Position numbers and translations under genes: made by a program. This document shows, piece by piece, positions 12,741 through 24,744 of a DNA stretch of 64,000 nt (its first letter is position 1; each line of letters opens with the position of its first letter). The DNA is from Trichostrongylus colubriformis (lineage: Eukaryota; Nematoda; Chromadorea; Rhabditida; Trichostrongylidae). The stretch spans positions 51,602,873-51,666,872 of the forward strand of contig OZ022257.1 of assembly GCA_963978905.1 (NCBI GenBank), read 5' to 3'. The notes under the pieces were generated by a model that had not been told where the DNA came from, ran no database searches, and saw only the letters and a program-made list of their open reading frames with translations.

Positions 12741-13680
12741 TCAGTGTTATAGTCTTACATAGTTGTTGTGTCATTGTTGCTTGTGAAAGTTTCGAGAATT
12801 CACATAAACCGGATATGATAAGCCTCCAGCTTCCCTTTACTCTTACCCTTACACGGTAGGAGCAAAGAAGCAACCTAACAAGAGTCCGCGACTAAGGGCT
12901 CCTGTGAGCATTCATTTAGTGTAGCGCCTGCTTAAACTGAGAAAAGGTGTTCGAAAAGGATAAAAAAAGAAAACATAAACGGCGAGACGGGCACACAATG
13001 CGGTGCACAACTATACAGCCAAATATAAATTGTTCCAAAACTCTCATAGCAAAATGTCTCCGGAAATTTTCCGAAGTAAAAGTGCTGCGAATGTGATCGC
13101 CTATTCGCACATCGACACCAAAGATGAAAGTCACGAAACAAATTTACCTCCACTTAAAAAAGTACCCCCTTTGCGATGGAGCAAAATGATACTGCCACTA
13201 GGCTAAATGAAGTGTTCTATTGATTAAAAACAATATAAAGAGAAATAAGTAAATGCAAGGATCGATTGGCCCCTTTCCACCGAATAACCGAGAAACTGCG
13301 ATTCTCTAAGCTTGGTTGAACGACCCAGCTTCGTCGAAATGCCCATTCTTAGCATCAGCCCATTGCAGCATGCAGTGTCACCCGCCCTCCGTCGGATAAA
13401 AGTCGGGAGTGTTCATCGGTAAAGGCAGAAGGTATATTTGGTGACGATTTACCATCTCGAATGCTCCAGATGAATCTGGTGACTAACCTGCATGAAACAT
13501 AATTTTGATGTTGATTATGAGGCGCATGGAAAGAAGACGACGGAAATCAAATCTGCAGCAGAATGAATCCAATCTTCAGGGCATAAAACAAAAATTCAGT
13601 GATCTCTTCAAGCCAACATGAACTTCATCCATGTTTCCATGTTTCTCTAGGGAAACTGCAGTCCATTCTTCCTACGATAA

Positions 13681-13929
13681 ATAGCAGCCATCGAAGCCAT
13701 CAAATTTGAGCTCCTTTCACTAGAAACAAGATTCTTGAGAAAAAATAGCAAGCGGAAGGGATACAACCTCCTGGACAGTAAGGTAGAAGAAATTAGCTCA
13801 GTTTTCGCAATGGTCGCCATTCAAAAGGATGCCTTCCTCAACTTCAGCCAAGGAGCGAGCCTGTGGTCCTTCAGCTTCATAGACACATTACTTCCACCTG
13901 TTCGCCCTCAGGAACTCTACACAGTTTGA
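13681..13929 (+). CDS. Possible terminal exon or spurious frame, unrecognised
   Basis: The frame is open from 13681 to a TGA at 13927-13929 and is followed by AATAAA about 17 nt later. Encoded residues include AAIEAIKFELL and KVEEISSVFAMV; the composition is protein-like but there is no ATG near the start and no partner exon was found. A polyadenylation signal this close to the stop is unusual. Weak support. Confidence 0.2.
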   Translation: MAAIEAIKFELLSLETRFLRKNSKRKGYNLLDSKVEEISSVFAMVAIQKDAFLNFSQGASLWSFSFIDTLLPPVRPQELYTV

Positions 13930-14934
13930 AGAAGATTATAAAAAAGAATAAATTTTCATTTTGCTCTTCGCCTTGTTCGAGTTGTACTGTTCTACTACCA
14001 CATGTATTGTGGCGCACCACGCAACATGTTCAGTGATGTCTTCTAAAGGAGCTTGCCCTCCCCATCATTTGAAATACAGGCTTTAACCCACACAGTTGGT
14101 TGTTACTCGCCTTCAACACCACATCTAATAATATGCTGGTTTCTTATTCTGACCCTCTTCTCTTGTCCTCAATCATTTTCCTGCCGTCCCTCGCACGTCT
14201 CAGCGGGAGTTGCTTACGAGCTAAGCTCATTGTCAAGAAGCACCACGAAGCCAGTGGGTAGGGTCCGTGTTTACTTAAAAGAGGTGCCCAGCATCCACCC
14301 GTCCTAGAGGTGCAAAGCTGCACCGGCCCCGCTGCGGTCTCGGGCTTGGTTATTTTCTCGACTTCTGACTGCTCAAATAAGGACACTGTAATGATATGGA
14401 ATATGCTCTGCCTTTTGCACAAGAACGGGAAACGTAGCGAAGGGTCATTTTCGCGAATACTCCCCCTTTTGTTGAAGATAGAAGTACGCAGCGGGTGATC
14501 CACTAATGGTAAACAGGCTTCATTTAAACGAGCTCTAAAATAGGCGGAGGTCATTTTCTTTTCGTCCATGGAGCATGCAGTTGTCTGCTTCACTCTACTT
14601 GATATTCTATGGGATCGTTCACAACTCTGATGCAGATGTAATGCTTGCTTTCTGGACTTTTTTTTTTGCATTGCCAGATCACCAATTCCAGGATCTCACC
14701 TTCGACTATCCCACTGAAGAATACTCTAGCTCACTTCAAAATAATGAATACTATGGAGGCAGAGGTGAGGTCAAGTGGTACTCATAATCGCTTGCCTGCT
14801 CATATCGCTTAAGTCTGGTACAGGTTCCACAATAATACAAATGTTACGAACGAGTGTAGGAACCACGAATTCGATTACTATGGGGGAGGGGTGTTTCATC
14901 AATGCTATGGGTAGCACTATCTGATAAGCGCACA

Positions 14935-16065
14935 TGAAATCCTTGCAGCGGGAGTGTCGGTAAACGGACAAATGTGCGGCGGTCCTCACTGCCGCGACGC
15001 ATAAGCTCACGCGTCGCGGCCTCCATCATGGCGCGCGCTGGCATGCTTATGAGCTCTAGGTCTTCTTATCTCATCGGGCAAGGCTCTTCGTGAGCAGCAC
15101 ATGAGATCTTCGTTTACTAAGGTGTGTGTAAAAGAGTGACTCCTAACTCGCCGCTAAAGCGGCGAGCCAAGAGTCGCGCGCGCTTCGCGCGCATTGCAAG
15201 GGAAGGAAGCCTCGACATGGGGGCTAATATGGGCCGTCGCCCAATATCGTTGTTGAGTTTATGGCATCGGTGAGAAGAAAGCGACACTTGTCATCACCGA
15301 ATGTATACTTAAGTGTATATTTCTACCTAAGCCTGAAAGGGAACGAAGCCCCAACGTGGGGTTTAATATGGGCCGTCGCCAAATATCGTTGTTGTTATGA
15401 CATCGGTGAGAAGAAAGCGGCACCTATCATTACAGAATGTAAACTCAAGTGTATATTTTGACCTGAGCCTGCAAAGGAAGGAAGCCCCGACGTGGGGGCT
15501 AATATGGGCCGTCGCCAAATATCGTTGTTGAGTTTATGACATCGGTGAGAAGAAAGCTACACTCGTCATCGCAGAATGTATACTCAAGTGTCCATTTTAA
15601 CCTAAGCCTGCAAGGGAAGGAAGCCCCGACGTGGGGGCTAATATGGGGTGTCGCCAAATATCGTTGTTGAGAGCAGTGAGACAGAAGCAACTCTGCATTC
15701 GCCGCTATAGTGAGCCGACCCTACAACAACGGGAACCGAAGGCTCCCGCAATTACTAAATTGGCGATTTGGAACCCCAATCGCAATGACCACGGATCATC
15801 CTCCTCTACTCCACCGCTGCTCCACAGTATCCTCCGTTTCGACAGACTACCCGATGAGATCAACGTTGGCTTCCGTACCAACCATGCGTAGTACACGCTG
15901 CGAGTATCTCGCCACGTGCACTTTCTTATGCGGAGTGCGCAGACGGAGCGACGAGACGGGAGAAAACCTGTGCCCACTGACGACGAACCGCGACGCAAGC
16001 TCACGCGTTGCGGTAGTGAGTACAACCGCACATTTGTCCGTTTACCATTCCCCCTTGCAGCGGTG
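14935..16065. mobile_element. Composite element: inverted repeats around a tandem array
   Basis: About 80 bp near 14940-15020 (containing GGTAAACGGACAAATGTGCGG) recurs inverted near 15985-16065. Between them lie two strong GC hairpins (15147-15166, 15175-15191) and the about 138-bp tandem array at 15196-15672. Looks like a foldback transposon that has captured or expanded a satellite. Exact ends not resolved. Confidence 0.5.
15196..15672. repeat. Tandem array, about 138-bp unit, about 3.4 copies
   Basis: Units begin near GGGAAGGAAGCC and each holds a small hairpin (AGCCCCGACGTGGGGGCT in the best copies), the block GGGCCGTCGCCAAATATCG, and GACATCGGTGAGAAGAAAGC. Units are clearly diverged from one another at scattered positions, so the array is not brand new. 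Open frames on both strands follow the repeat. Confidence 0.8.
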
Positions 16066-19013
16066 TTTGCAAATCTCTATCGTTGATGGTCACCAGAACT
16101 GGAAAAACCAGTTATTAAGATATCCGGGTGCTATCGAAATGAGAGGAGGGGCACTCACAAAAAATTCCACACCTGAGTACCATTGAAGGATTTTTGTGGG
16201 GTCACTCTGCACATTTTAGCAATATTTTTGCCTAAGCCTCGAAGGGATAAGGAAGGGTCTTCATTCTCCTTCTTGGCTTGGGTCAAAGTAGGGTCCAGTA
16301 GTGGGATGCCCCTCTCTCACTGCGATAGCACCGATATCCGAAAGAATCTTACCAGAATAGGGTCTCAGCTTCCCATGGAATTTTAAGATGATACCTCGGT
16401 GGATCGATAGGGTCACGAATGCTGATTTCAAACATAAGAGCCAAAACTGCAAGATGCCGTTTTGATGCAAGTTAGGGGGTTAGGGATCTACACTGGTAGT
16501 AATACCCAGCCCGCGTAATTTGCTTGACTCAACAAAAATCATAATCGCTTAGGGTGAACCCACCGTTTTCGAGCTGCAGGGTGAAAACGATACCACTAAG
16601 CCACTGCTGGGCATAAGGTTCGCCTCGCTGATACGTCTCGTAGCATGATGCTCCGCCAATGAGTCATCTTAAGCAACCTTAGTCCTCTCCTACCTCGCTT
16701 GAGAGCGTATTTTGCAGTTTTGCTTCCATAGATAATCAGCATTCAACAACCTATCAGTCCACCTAAGTCCTCACTTCACGTTCCACGGGAAGTTAAATAT
16801 TCGCTTCTTTGATTGCTTGTCTGCCTGGCTGTCACGGAATTCAGAGTTACGCGAGTACGCGCCAAGACGGTCCAAGTTACGGCCAAGAAGTGTACCGTAA
16901 GCGGTCGGCATGAGCAGACCAACCAATAAGGCACTGCTCAGTCTGCGATTCAGGCGATCAGGCAATCAGACCTATTACTCACCTAAACGATATGCACCTT
17001 ATCCTCTTCGCCTCATCGTCTGATCGCCCAGAACGCAGAAGCGGTTGCATTTTCTGAACCTCCCTAATGATGATATTCGCTTGATTGGCATTCAAATACC
17101 ATCGAATTTCGTTTGGCTTTGGATCAGCAAGGGTATGGATAACAGTTCTAATTGCACAGAGTAGTCGTAGGTGATCGGTCGATCATAGTGTTTTATCACT
17201 TATGAACGTTATACTGCTCCGCTCACAATACTGCGAAAAACATTCTACGACAGAAGCCAACTATAAATGTTCTTAAGGGATTCTCCAAAGTGGAAACAAG
17301 AATGGGAGTCAGTTAGTGTCAGTAACGATTCGGTGGCATCGCACGTCGCAAGTGGAGCGACAAGGGGTGTGTGCCATTAGACGGAAAGTTCGCGCGGCGG
17401 CGTCCGGCGTTCGACGCAATGGTGCGAGATACACGCTCCGCATTGGATGGGTCTCAAGGCGATAACGATACCTTACCAGGTATTCTTTGCTAATCGCTCC
17501 AGGTCTCAATACATTACGACAGCGCCGCTATCTCACCACCAATTCGCGCACCGAACGTCGCCACGCAAATTTCCTGTCGAAATGGCACACACTCGTGCCT
17601 CAAGATGCGTCCTACAGTTGAATGTTGGCCACTGAGCAAGCATCCAGCATTACAAGCAAAATGTGTTTATCGATCCGGGCACGTACCATCGGCTAGATCA
17701 TTCGAGAAAAGCCGAGCCATCTGTGCATGTGCGTGTTCGACAGAATTTTTGCCAAGAAATTCATGTATCGTGATAGAGCAATGTTGAGAGCCAAAATTTA
17801 GATATAATATAGAGAAACCCGTAGACTTTTACGGGAGCTGGTCCAAGCCGATAACAGCTGATAGCGGTAGATAAGGAGTGTCAGACGACAAGTTGCACCA
17901 AAAATGTTGCGCTTTGTAGGTTTACGGTGGAGCCATTGGTGTTGTGTTGACAGGAATGGGGACACGATAAAGGGTCATTGCAAGTGATAGCTTCTGATAG
18001 AGTCACATAAGAATTAGTAACAACAGGATTTGACGGGATTCGATACATCGCGCACCTACTACCCTACGACCGCTACAGCCCAGTGTAGACAAAAGTGGGT
18101 GAACCTACTTCGTTCGTGTACCGATGTTAGTTGTAGCAAAACGTATCGACCGCTAAACTCACCCGCGGCTAATTTTGGAATAAAGGCACATTCCATAATT
18201 ACCTTGTGTGGGTTAGAGCGCTGAATTATGAAAGTAGAGGTACTATAGAATACGCCGACAGAGAAAAATCCGAAAAAGCTCACGAAAATGATAGAAATCA
18301 GGCCTCCCGACATCTGGCCTTGGACGAGAGTACCGCGTGAAAATGAGTCTTCGAATCAGTTCCCGCTGGATGGTATTACAGAGAACTCTGAGATATCATC
18401 TGTTTCCTCATGTCAACGCCTCCTTTATCATTTGCCTCACTTCCTTATCTTATATTATCACACAAATCGCAGGCCTCATTTGCCACGTAGCTGCCAGCGT
18501 TGCCACAGTCATTGCCGGCAATCACGGCTGGGTGGGCGGGGTCGAGCTGTTGCGCTAGATTTTTTGTCTCTTTTTGGCTCCAAGAACTGACACCCACGCC
18601 TCGGTAAAGGTACAGCCTACGTGGCCTGGGTCGAAATATCCATCCACGACAGGAGATGTGATACCCCAATAATCCTGGAATGTGCCTTTAAACATTAAAT
18701 GACGTGCTCGGAAAAATCGGGTTTTTCTCTTACCCATATGCTTACGTTGTATTCGCTCAATAAGAGCCACATGCATAAATTCACGTGAAGAAGTGAGAAA
18801 CCCGTCAAGATGCAGCTCCTCAAAGTGGTGTCCAAGTGGGGGGGGGGGGGGGGCCACAGCGAAAGTCCGCCTGTCGTCCGCCGCGATCGGAGACGGAGAG
18901 AGGGACTGTTTACTTTAATCTCCGTTTCTGTTCCCACTATGATCTTTGACTCCGGCGGGCATTTACTGTGAGGTCTCGCCTCCTCGGCCACCTCTTTAAG
19001 GAGCTGTATCTTA

Positions 19014-20040
19014 CAAGGGAAGGACCCCTGGTCGAAGTGGCCATTCGGAATGGGATACATATGGCCCGACGTATTTTCGGACGCTGATCTCGAATCTGTA
19101 TTCGAAATTTGCAAAACAATTCTCTGAGCGGAGTTATGGAGGTTCTTTTTGAATGAACGGTTCATCAGCATGGCCGTTGCTGAGAAGTCAACGGCCTCAG
19201 CGGCTCAGTGGTAGTGCTGAGGATCTGCAGGAGAGGGGTGGGGGGTTTGCTCCCCGCCAGTGCAAGTTCTTTTGCATTTTGTGCTTCATTGTCAGTAAGT
19301 GCTTTTCTTCCACTTCTGGGCGTTTCCTTGGACTGGTACCTGTCACACCCATCATTTACTCTGCCACTTTATTTATAACTGCTAACATTACTCACAAGGG
19401 AAGGATACCACGTCGAAGAGAATCCCGTACCACACGAATTAGGCATTTTTGCGTGGAAAGATTATGATATTCGTGCACAGGGGGTCGAATTACCCCTCTG
19501 TGCAAATTTTCAGCCAAATCCAGTTTTTGGTCCAAGTTCGTGAAATTGGGGGTGGCCATGTTATAAAGTGGTAGATTTTGAATTTTCTTCTACAAAACCC
19601 CGCAACCTGAACAAGATAGCCTACACATACCTTTTACATTTGCCCATCGCACTAAATGTACGAAACAAGCGTCAATTTGGAGCATTTCCTAGGCAAGGGT
19701 CAACGACTTCTCCTTTGTTCAATGGGCTGCCACCCTATAGCCTGTGAATTTTTCCGAAATTTGGTCAAATTCTCGAATTGGCTAAAAACTTGTCTTCTGG
19801 GGTAATTTGACTCCCTGAACACGAAAATCTCCCTGGCTTTGCGCGAGAAGGTCTGCCTCGCGTGCTATGGGCTTCCAAACCTACCATAATAAAATTGTTT
19901 TTTCAAAAAAACCTCCATAACTCCGCTCAGAAAATTGTTTTGCAAATTTCGAATACAGATTCGAGATCAGCGTCCGAAAATACGTCGGATCATATGTATC
20001 CCATTTCGAATGGCCACTTCGACCTGTGGTCCTTCCCGTG
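19014..20040. mobile_element. 1027-bp TA-flanked element nested in the MITE
   Basis: About 145-bp terminal inverted repeats: CAAGGGAAGGACCCCTGGTC... at the left and ...GACCTGTGGTCCTTCCCGTG at the right, with TA duplicated on both sides (19012-19013, 20041-20042). A third partial copy of the end sequence occurs internally near 19396. No transposase open frame. It carries a tRNA-like segment at 19196-19268. Confidence 0.75.
19196..19268 (+). repeat. tRNA-like pol III promoter segment
   Basis: CGGCTCAGTGGTAGTGC resembles a tRNA D-arm/A box and GGTTTGCTCCCC resembles a T-arm/B box (consensus GGTTCGANTCC), about 40 nt apart. The T loop departs from consensus and no clean cloverleaf forms by eye, so this is a tRNA-derived relic or SINE head rather than a working tRNA gene. 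Confidence 0.4.
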
Positions 20041-20472
20041 TAAGCTGGATTCTCATGTTTTTCGTGTTCCGTGCGGACCTTATCAAGCAAATACAACAAA
20101 AATTTATGGCTAACAGAGAAACTCACCTTTCTTGGCACGATCCCTTCAATTGCTCACCAAATATAGCAACAAGTTGCAATAACGTGTATCCACTGCTTAA
20201 AAAACCGGAATGGTCCGGAGAGGGAGGAGAATGGGAACAACCTATCACTTTGAAACGAACATGCGAGGTCAAAAGCAATGATCGGTAGAGCAACCCAAAC
20301 TTAAAAGTGCGACGTTGTGGTTTGAATACGCATCTCCCGCGCATCTTTCCAAGCTGCAACATCACCCTTCTGAATTGCCCGCTGTAGAAGATGTCATTTG
20401 TTGCCTCGCAGAGTGTATTTCATTCACTCATGATGATGTGAAATAAGTAGAGCAACAAACAACAGCAATCTA

Positions 20473-21215
20473 CAGGGGGTGCCAAAAAAAAAAGTAATTT
20501 TACCCACGGCTCACATCTGCCAATTTTACAAAACGTAGAGAAACGAAAGAGATAAAGGTATTGGGGCAAAACATTCCCGAAATGTTCCTCTAAAAGCAGG
20601 AACAAGCTGTGGCTCCTCACGTTCACGTTCATAAAAATATGGAGGTTTCATTCGGCGCAGTCGGGCTTCGGAGTACCCACATTTAAAAATTCGCTAAAAA
20701 CAGTGGAGCCAAGCTCCGTGGTAGGTCTTTTGTGGGAAGCTTCCTGAGGGTTGGCCCTTCGGTTCTTGGAAGTCACAGAGCCCCTGCTGCTTGGACAAGG
20801 CTGCTATGATCCAAAGTATCATTTTCATGCCTCAAATCCGCCTCCGGAGGGGTTTCAGTGGTGGGGGAACGTTTTGGCTCTTGGAAACGAAGGGCGCTGG
20901 GAACCCGGAAAAAACGGAATGTTAAAGAACACCATCCGGTATGAATCCCCTCAGGTACCCAGATTGAACGGACGTCAGCAAGGTTGTGAAAGAGGGCGAA
21001 GAAATTTCGGATTTTGTCCAGTTGAGGTGATACATCTTGTTCAGTCTTTCCTTGCTCCCATTTCTGCTCGTGCAGGAGGCTGCCACGGAGTATAGTGATA
21101 GAGTTAGGTCTGCTCTTGATTCTGGGGATGAGAATACCTCAATAGAATTCGCTGTAGTTTGGCTAAATGGGGTCGAAAGTGGAGGAGACAAAATTACTTT
21201 TTTTGGCACCCCCTG
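20473..21215. mobile_element. 743-bp TA-flanked non-autonomous DNA transposon, copy 2
   Basis: Same family as 10425-11165: ends CAGGGGGTGCC and GGCACCCCCTG are inverted, flanked by TA. The terminal repeats are better preserved than in copy 1. No transposase. Confidence 0.87.
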
Positions 21216-21859
21216 TAGTGAAACAATGAACGGGAGAATAAGCGAGAGGGTCGGAAAAAGGTGCTCGTTATTGAAGAAATCCATCGGATTCACACTCGAC
21301 GTCTTAGCAAAGTGTCGTGCGTGCAATGTCTGTGCAATCTAACCAACTGCAAGCATTACGGTAGGTCTCCTCGTAGGCCAAAACTGCTGCCTTGCGGTGT
21401 CTTTACTTACCAGAGCATCCGAAAAAGAAGCAGATGTACACCCAGGAAGCATTTCGGCTAGCGTACAGCACTGCAAAGTCGTTCTAGCACCATGCAATAT
21501 GAAGTTCATTGATATCTATCAGCCAATATCGACCAGCTGCTTATGTCATGGTACGCCATGTGATAAGCGTGGAAATATGTAATAGATACCGTGTCTCCCT
21601 TGATTGCTCGTGATGGATCACCCCCTGGAAGAGCTTACAATAGTTGACGGCGCTACAGCGCTTTATCGAATTTCAGAGGAAATGATCGCAGTGTGTTGTA
21701 GCGCACCAGACACAACAGCATGAAGAAAGCCTGTCAACAACAGATTGAAGAAATCTCTTCTCGGATATTTTAGGAACAACCGTCCAGAAAAGACCACTCG
21801 CAGAAACTTTGCCTGCTTCTTCAATCCGATTTCTCCCACCAGTACTTCCCCTAACAACA

Positions 21860-22260
21860 GCAAACCCATTTCTACCTCCACGACCTCCACGACATCCACG
21901 AGCTGCACATCTTTCACAACTTCCTCTACCTCCACGACCTCCACAACTTCCACTACCTCCACGACCTCCATGGTCTCCATGGCATCCACTACCTCCACAG
22001 CCTCCATGGCCTCCATGGCATCCACTAACTCCACCACCTCTACCACCTCCAGGACCTCCAGAGCCTCCAGGACCTCCACGACCTCCATGGCCTCCATGGC
22101 ATCCACTAACTCCACCACCTCTACCACCTCCACGACTTCCACCACCTCTACCACCTCCACCAGCTCCACCGCCTCCACCACCTCCGGGTATTCCACCTAT
22201 CTTCGTTCTCACACGTCCACCACCCACTCCTCCTCCTCCTCCGTCTACTTCTCCTATGAC
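21860..22260. repeat. Low-complexity minisatellite open in three frames (Gly-rich on minus, Ser/Thr-rich on plus)
   Basis: An imprecise 9-bp repeat of the type CCTCCACGA. Three overlapping frames stay open across it: a minus-strand frame (down to 21673) rich in GGRGG and GCHGG blocks with a Cys-containing tail, a plus frame (21745-22368) rich in TSTTS, and a Pro-rich plus frame (21809-22375). The minus frame resembles secreted or cuticular glycine-rich nematode proteins and uses GGA/GGT codons. However, it has no ATG and no convincing signal peptide, and an in-frame TGA lies just upstream. Coding status undecided. Confidence 0.5.
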
Positions 22261-23089
22261 CACCGAAACGATTTTGCTCACGTTTCCTCAGGATACTGGA
22301 AAGGAAAGCACACAAGAAACAAGGAATTTAACGACACTAGACAAAGATGGGTATGTTTTGATTTTTGACCTATAAGTACCATTATGTTACATTTGATTGT
22401 AAAACATATTTTTGAAAAGTGGTGTATTCATATACCTTTTTCCTTGCGCAATTTTCATGGGTCTATATGATACCCTCCGCGCCAGCTACTGCGATGCCGC
22501 CGTGATATGCCGCGCGCCACAAACGTAGGCTTTCAATTACGTCCCCTCTGCTGCCTTTAGTTTTTACATGAATTTGCAATGAAAGCAGACATTTTGGTGA
22601 GGGGTGCATAAAGGAAATGCGAGGAGGAGGTGAGAAGCGATATGAATGAATGGAGATTAACACATTAGCCCATCACATGCCTCGCTGTTCATGCCACATA
22701 TGAGGGCTTCGCTAGCTTTTAGCTTTTCATTCGCACCCGAGTCGCGAGTAAAGCGACCTCCTATAAGTAGAGAGTTGTAGACTTTGCCCAGTCCGTTTTT
22801 CATTGGTTTGCTTTTATACTGGATCTTTTGCCATGAGTACAACACTAAAACTCCGTTCAGAAAAGCTTTTTTATCCTGCAAAAACGTCACAGCATTTTTT
22901 GTCCAACGTCGTTTCACCTGAATAAGGGATTATGGAATGTAGGTACAAGGCAGCACGAAACACAGCTCTCGACATTCGAGGGTAGCGAAAAGTTACTAGA
23001 CCAGCTCCGGAAATTTTTAAAATGGGAACAGAATACAAACGAGGACAATTCCAGAGTTAATGAAGTACTATTATCTATACTATAACGCT

Positions 23090-23590
23090 AATGAAGAACT
23101 ATTATCTTGCCCGCTCGCGCCATTCCAAGTACATGGCCTATCCTCACTTACAAAACATGCTCGTTATTTTCTCAAGATGGATCATAACTTTCCATCATAT
23201 GATATACATGATTTGCGGAAGATTGAGAAGGTCGGAAGAACCTCCTCGTAGGCTCGCTTCACCGAGGATGAGGGGAACTACCTAAGAAGGCCGCATAGAA
23301 AGGTCTAGTCATTCTACGGCATAGTAACGGGCACCTCACACCGCGAAGTTTTTGAGCTGTTTTTCACAGGCCCGACTGCGAGGACGAATTAAATCTATCG
23401 GATTCCTCGTCACAATCGCCCTGGTAAAACTGTAGGAAATCAAAGCTCCCGTCGCAGAACTCAGAGTCCTGAGGGCTAACCGCTACACCATGACCTTGCG
23501 CTTATGAAGTACTATTATCTTGCCCGCTCGCGCCATTTCAAGTAAATGGCCTATCCTTAACTTACAAAACATGCTCGTTAACTTCTCAAG
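23090..23590. repeat. Pair of about 87-bp direct repeats
   Basis: 23090-23176 and 23503-23590 are near-identical direct copies (shared TATTATCTTGCCCGCTCGCG and ACTTACAAAACATGCTCGTT). The first copy is preceded by a partial copy of its own start near 23058. The spacer shows nothing recognisable. Confidence 0.6.
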
Positions 23591-24064
23591 TCTATGCCAA
23601 GCCATGTTTGACTTCACGTGGTGTCGCGCGCAGCACACGCAGGCGCATTCTTCGAAGAACTCAGAATAGGGAGGCACCCTTCAGGTTTGAAAGCGACCGA
23701 ATTGTAGGAAATGTTTATTCAGCTCTATTTATATTACCTTGAAATACCACGTATCAAAATCTTCATTTAACCCGTGTAGCAATGACCTTCATCTAAAATT
23801 TCCTACGCAATCTCCATTACATCGTCACAAACATCCATGACATAACAACTCTCACTCATCCCATTTAACAATAACACTTGGTCCGAGGCCCCTAAAAAGC
23901 AGTTGACAATCGGCTCCTCAGAAATCGAGTAGAAACTATTGCAAACTTAAGAAGGAAAAGATGACGAAAGTAGCAAAAGGATGGCTAATTCACTGGGTTG
24001 GCGGTACATGCAGGGGTGCGTTAAAAGCCGGTGCTCTACGTGGATTTATCTATGATCCTAAGTA

Positions 24065-24744
24065 TTAGGTTGATCGGAAAGTTTTGATAGGGATGAGATT
24101 TTTCTATTACTCAGCAAGTAATGCAGGCTAATTAACAATATAATAACCATCGTTAGTTATAACATTGTCCCACCTAAAGAGCAGGTCAGCGATTTTCTTC
24201 CCCCAGAATTAGGAGGATTAGGAGTCAAAGAAGTCACCGACCACTTGTTCAAGGTGACGAATTTTTTTCTGCTAGGAAAGCCTTAGGGGGCCGGAACAGG
24301 TGGTAATCTGAGGGGGCAGTATCAGGTGAATAGGGTGCATGTGGAACCGTGTCCCAATCTAGCTCCTCCAATTTTGCACGGGTCTCTTTACCCATGTGAG
24401 GGACCCAGGCAAAATTGGAAAAGCGAGGTTGGGACAAAGTTCCACATCCGTCCTATTCCCCTAGTATTGTCCCTTCAGATTACCACATGTTCCGGCCTCC
24501 TAGGGCTTTCCTAGCAAAAAAAAACAATCGTCAACTATGACCACCTTGGACAAGTGTCGGTGACTTCTTTGACTCCTAACCCTCCTAATTCTGGGAGAAG
24601 AAAATCGCTGACCTGCTCTTTAGGTGGGACAATGTTATAACTAACGATGTTTATTATATTGTTGATTAGCCTGCATTACTTGCTGAGTTGTAAAATAAAA
24701 TAGAAAAAAATCTCAACCCTATCAAAACTTTCCGATCAACCTAA
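24065..24744. mobile_element. Mariner-derived palindromic element
   Basis: A 680-bp foldback flanked by TA, with ends TTAGGTTGATCGGAAAGTTT and its complement. Each arm carries the 3' end of a mariner transposase: on the minus strand 24249-24437 reads WDTVPHAPYSPDTAPSDYHL, the C-terminal catalytic motif, and the right arm carries a degraded mirror of it. It is therefore an inverted duplication of a mariner 3' end. Non-autonomous. Confidence 0.82.

Larger units (their letters stand above)
18699..20145. mobile_element. Palindromic TTAA MITE split by a second transposon
   Basis: The left part (18699-19013) starts after TTAA (18695-18698) and contains a 16-base G run (18838-18853). The right arm resumes at 20041 and ends at 20145 before TCAA. 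Removing 19014-20040 together with one TA restores continuity with the MITE family around the block GCTGTATCTTA/AGCTGGATTCTCA. Confidence 0.7.

Noticed and set aside
14144..14671. 175-residue minus-strand frame
   Set aside because: Long but without recognisable domain, signal or partner exon; the plus strand is also open over much of it.
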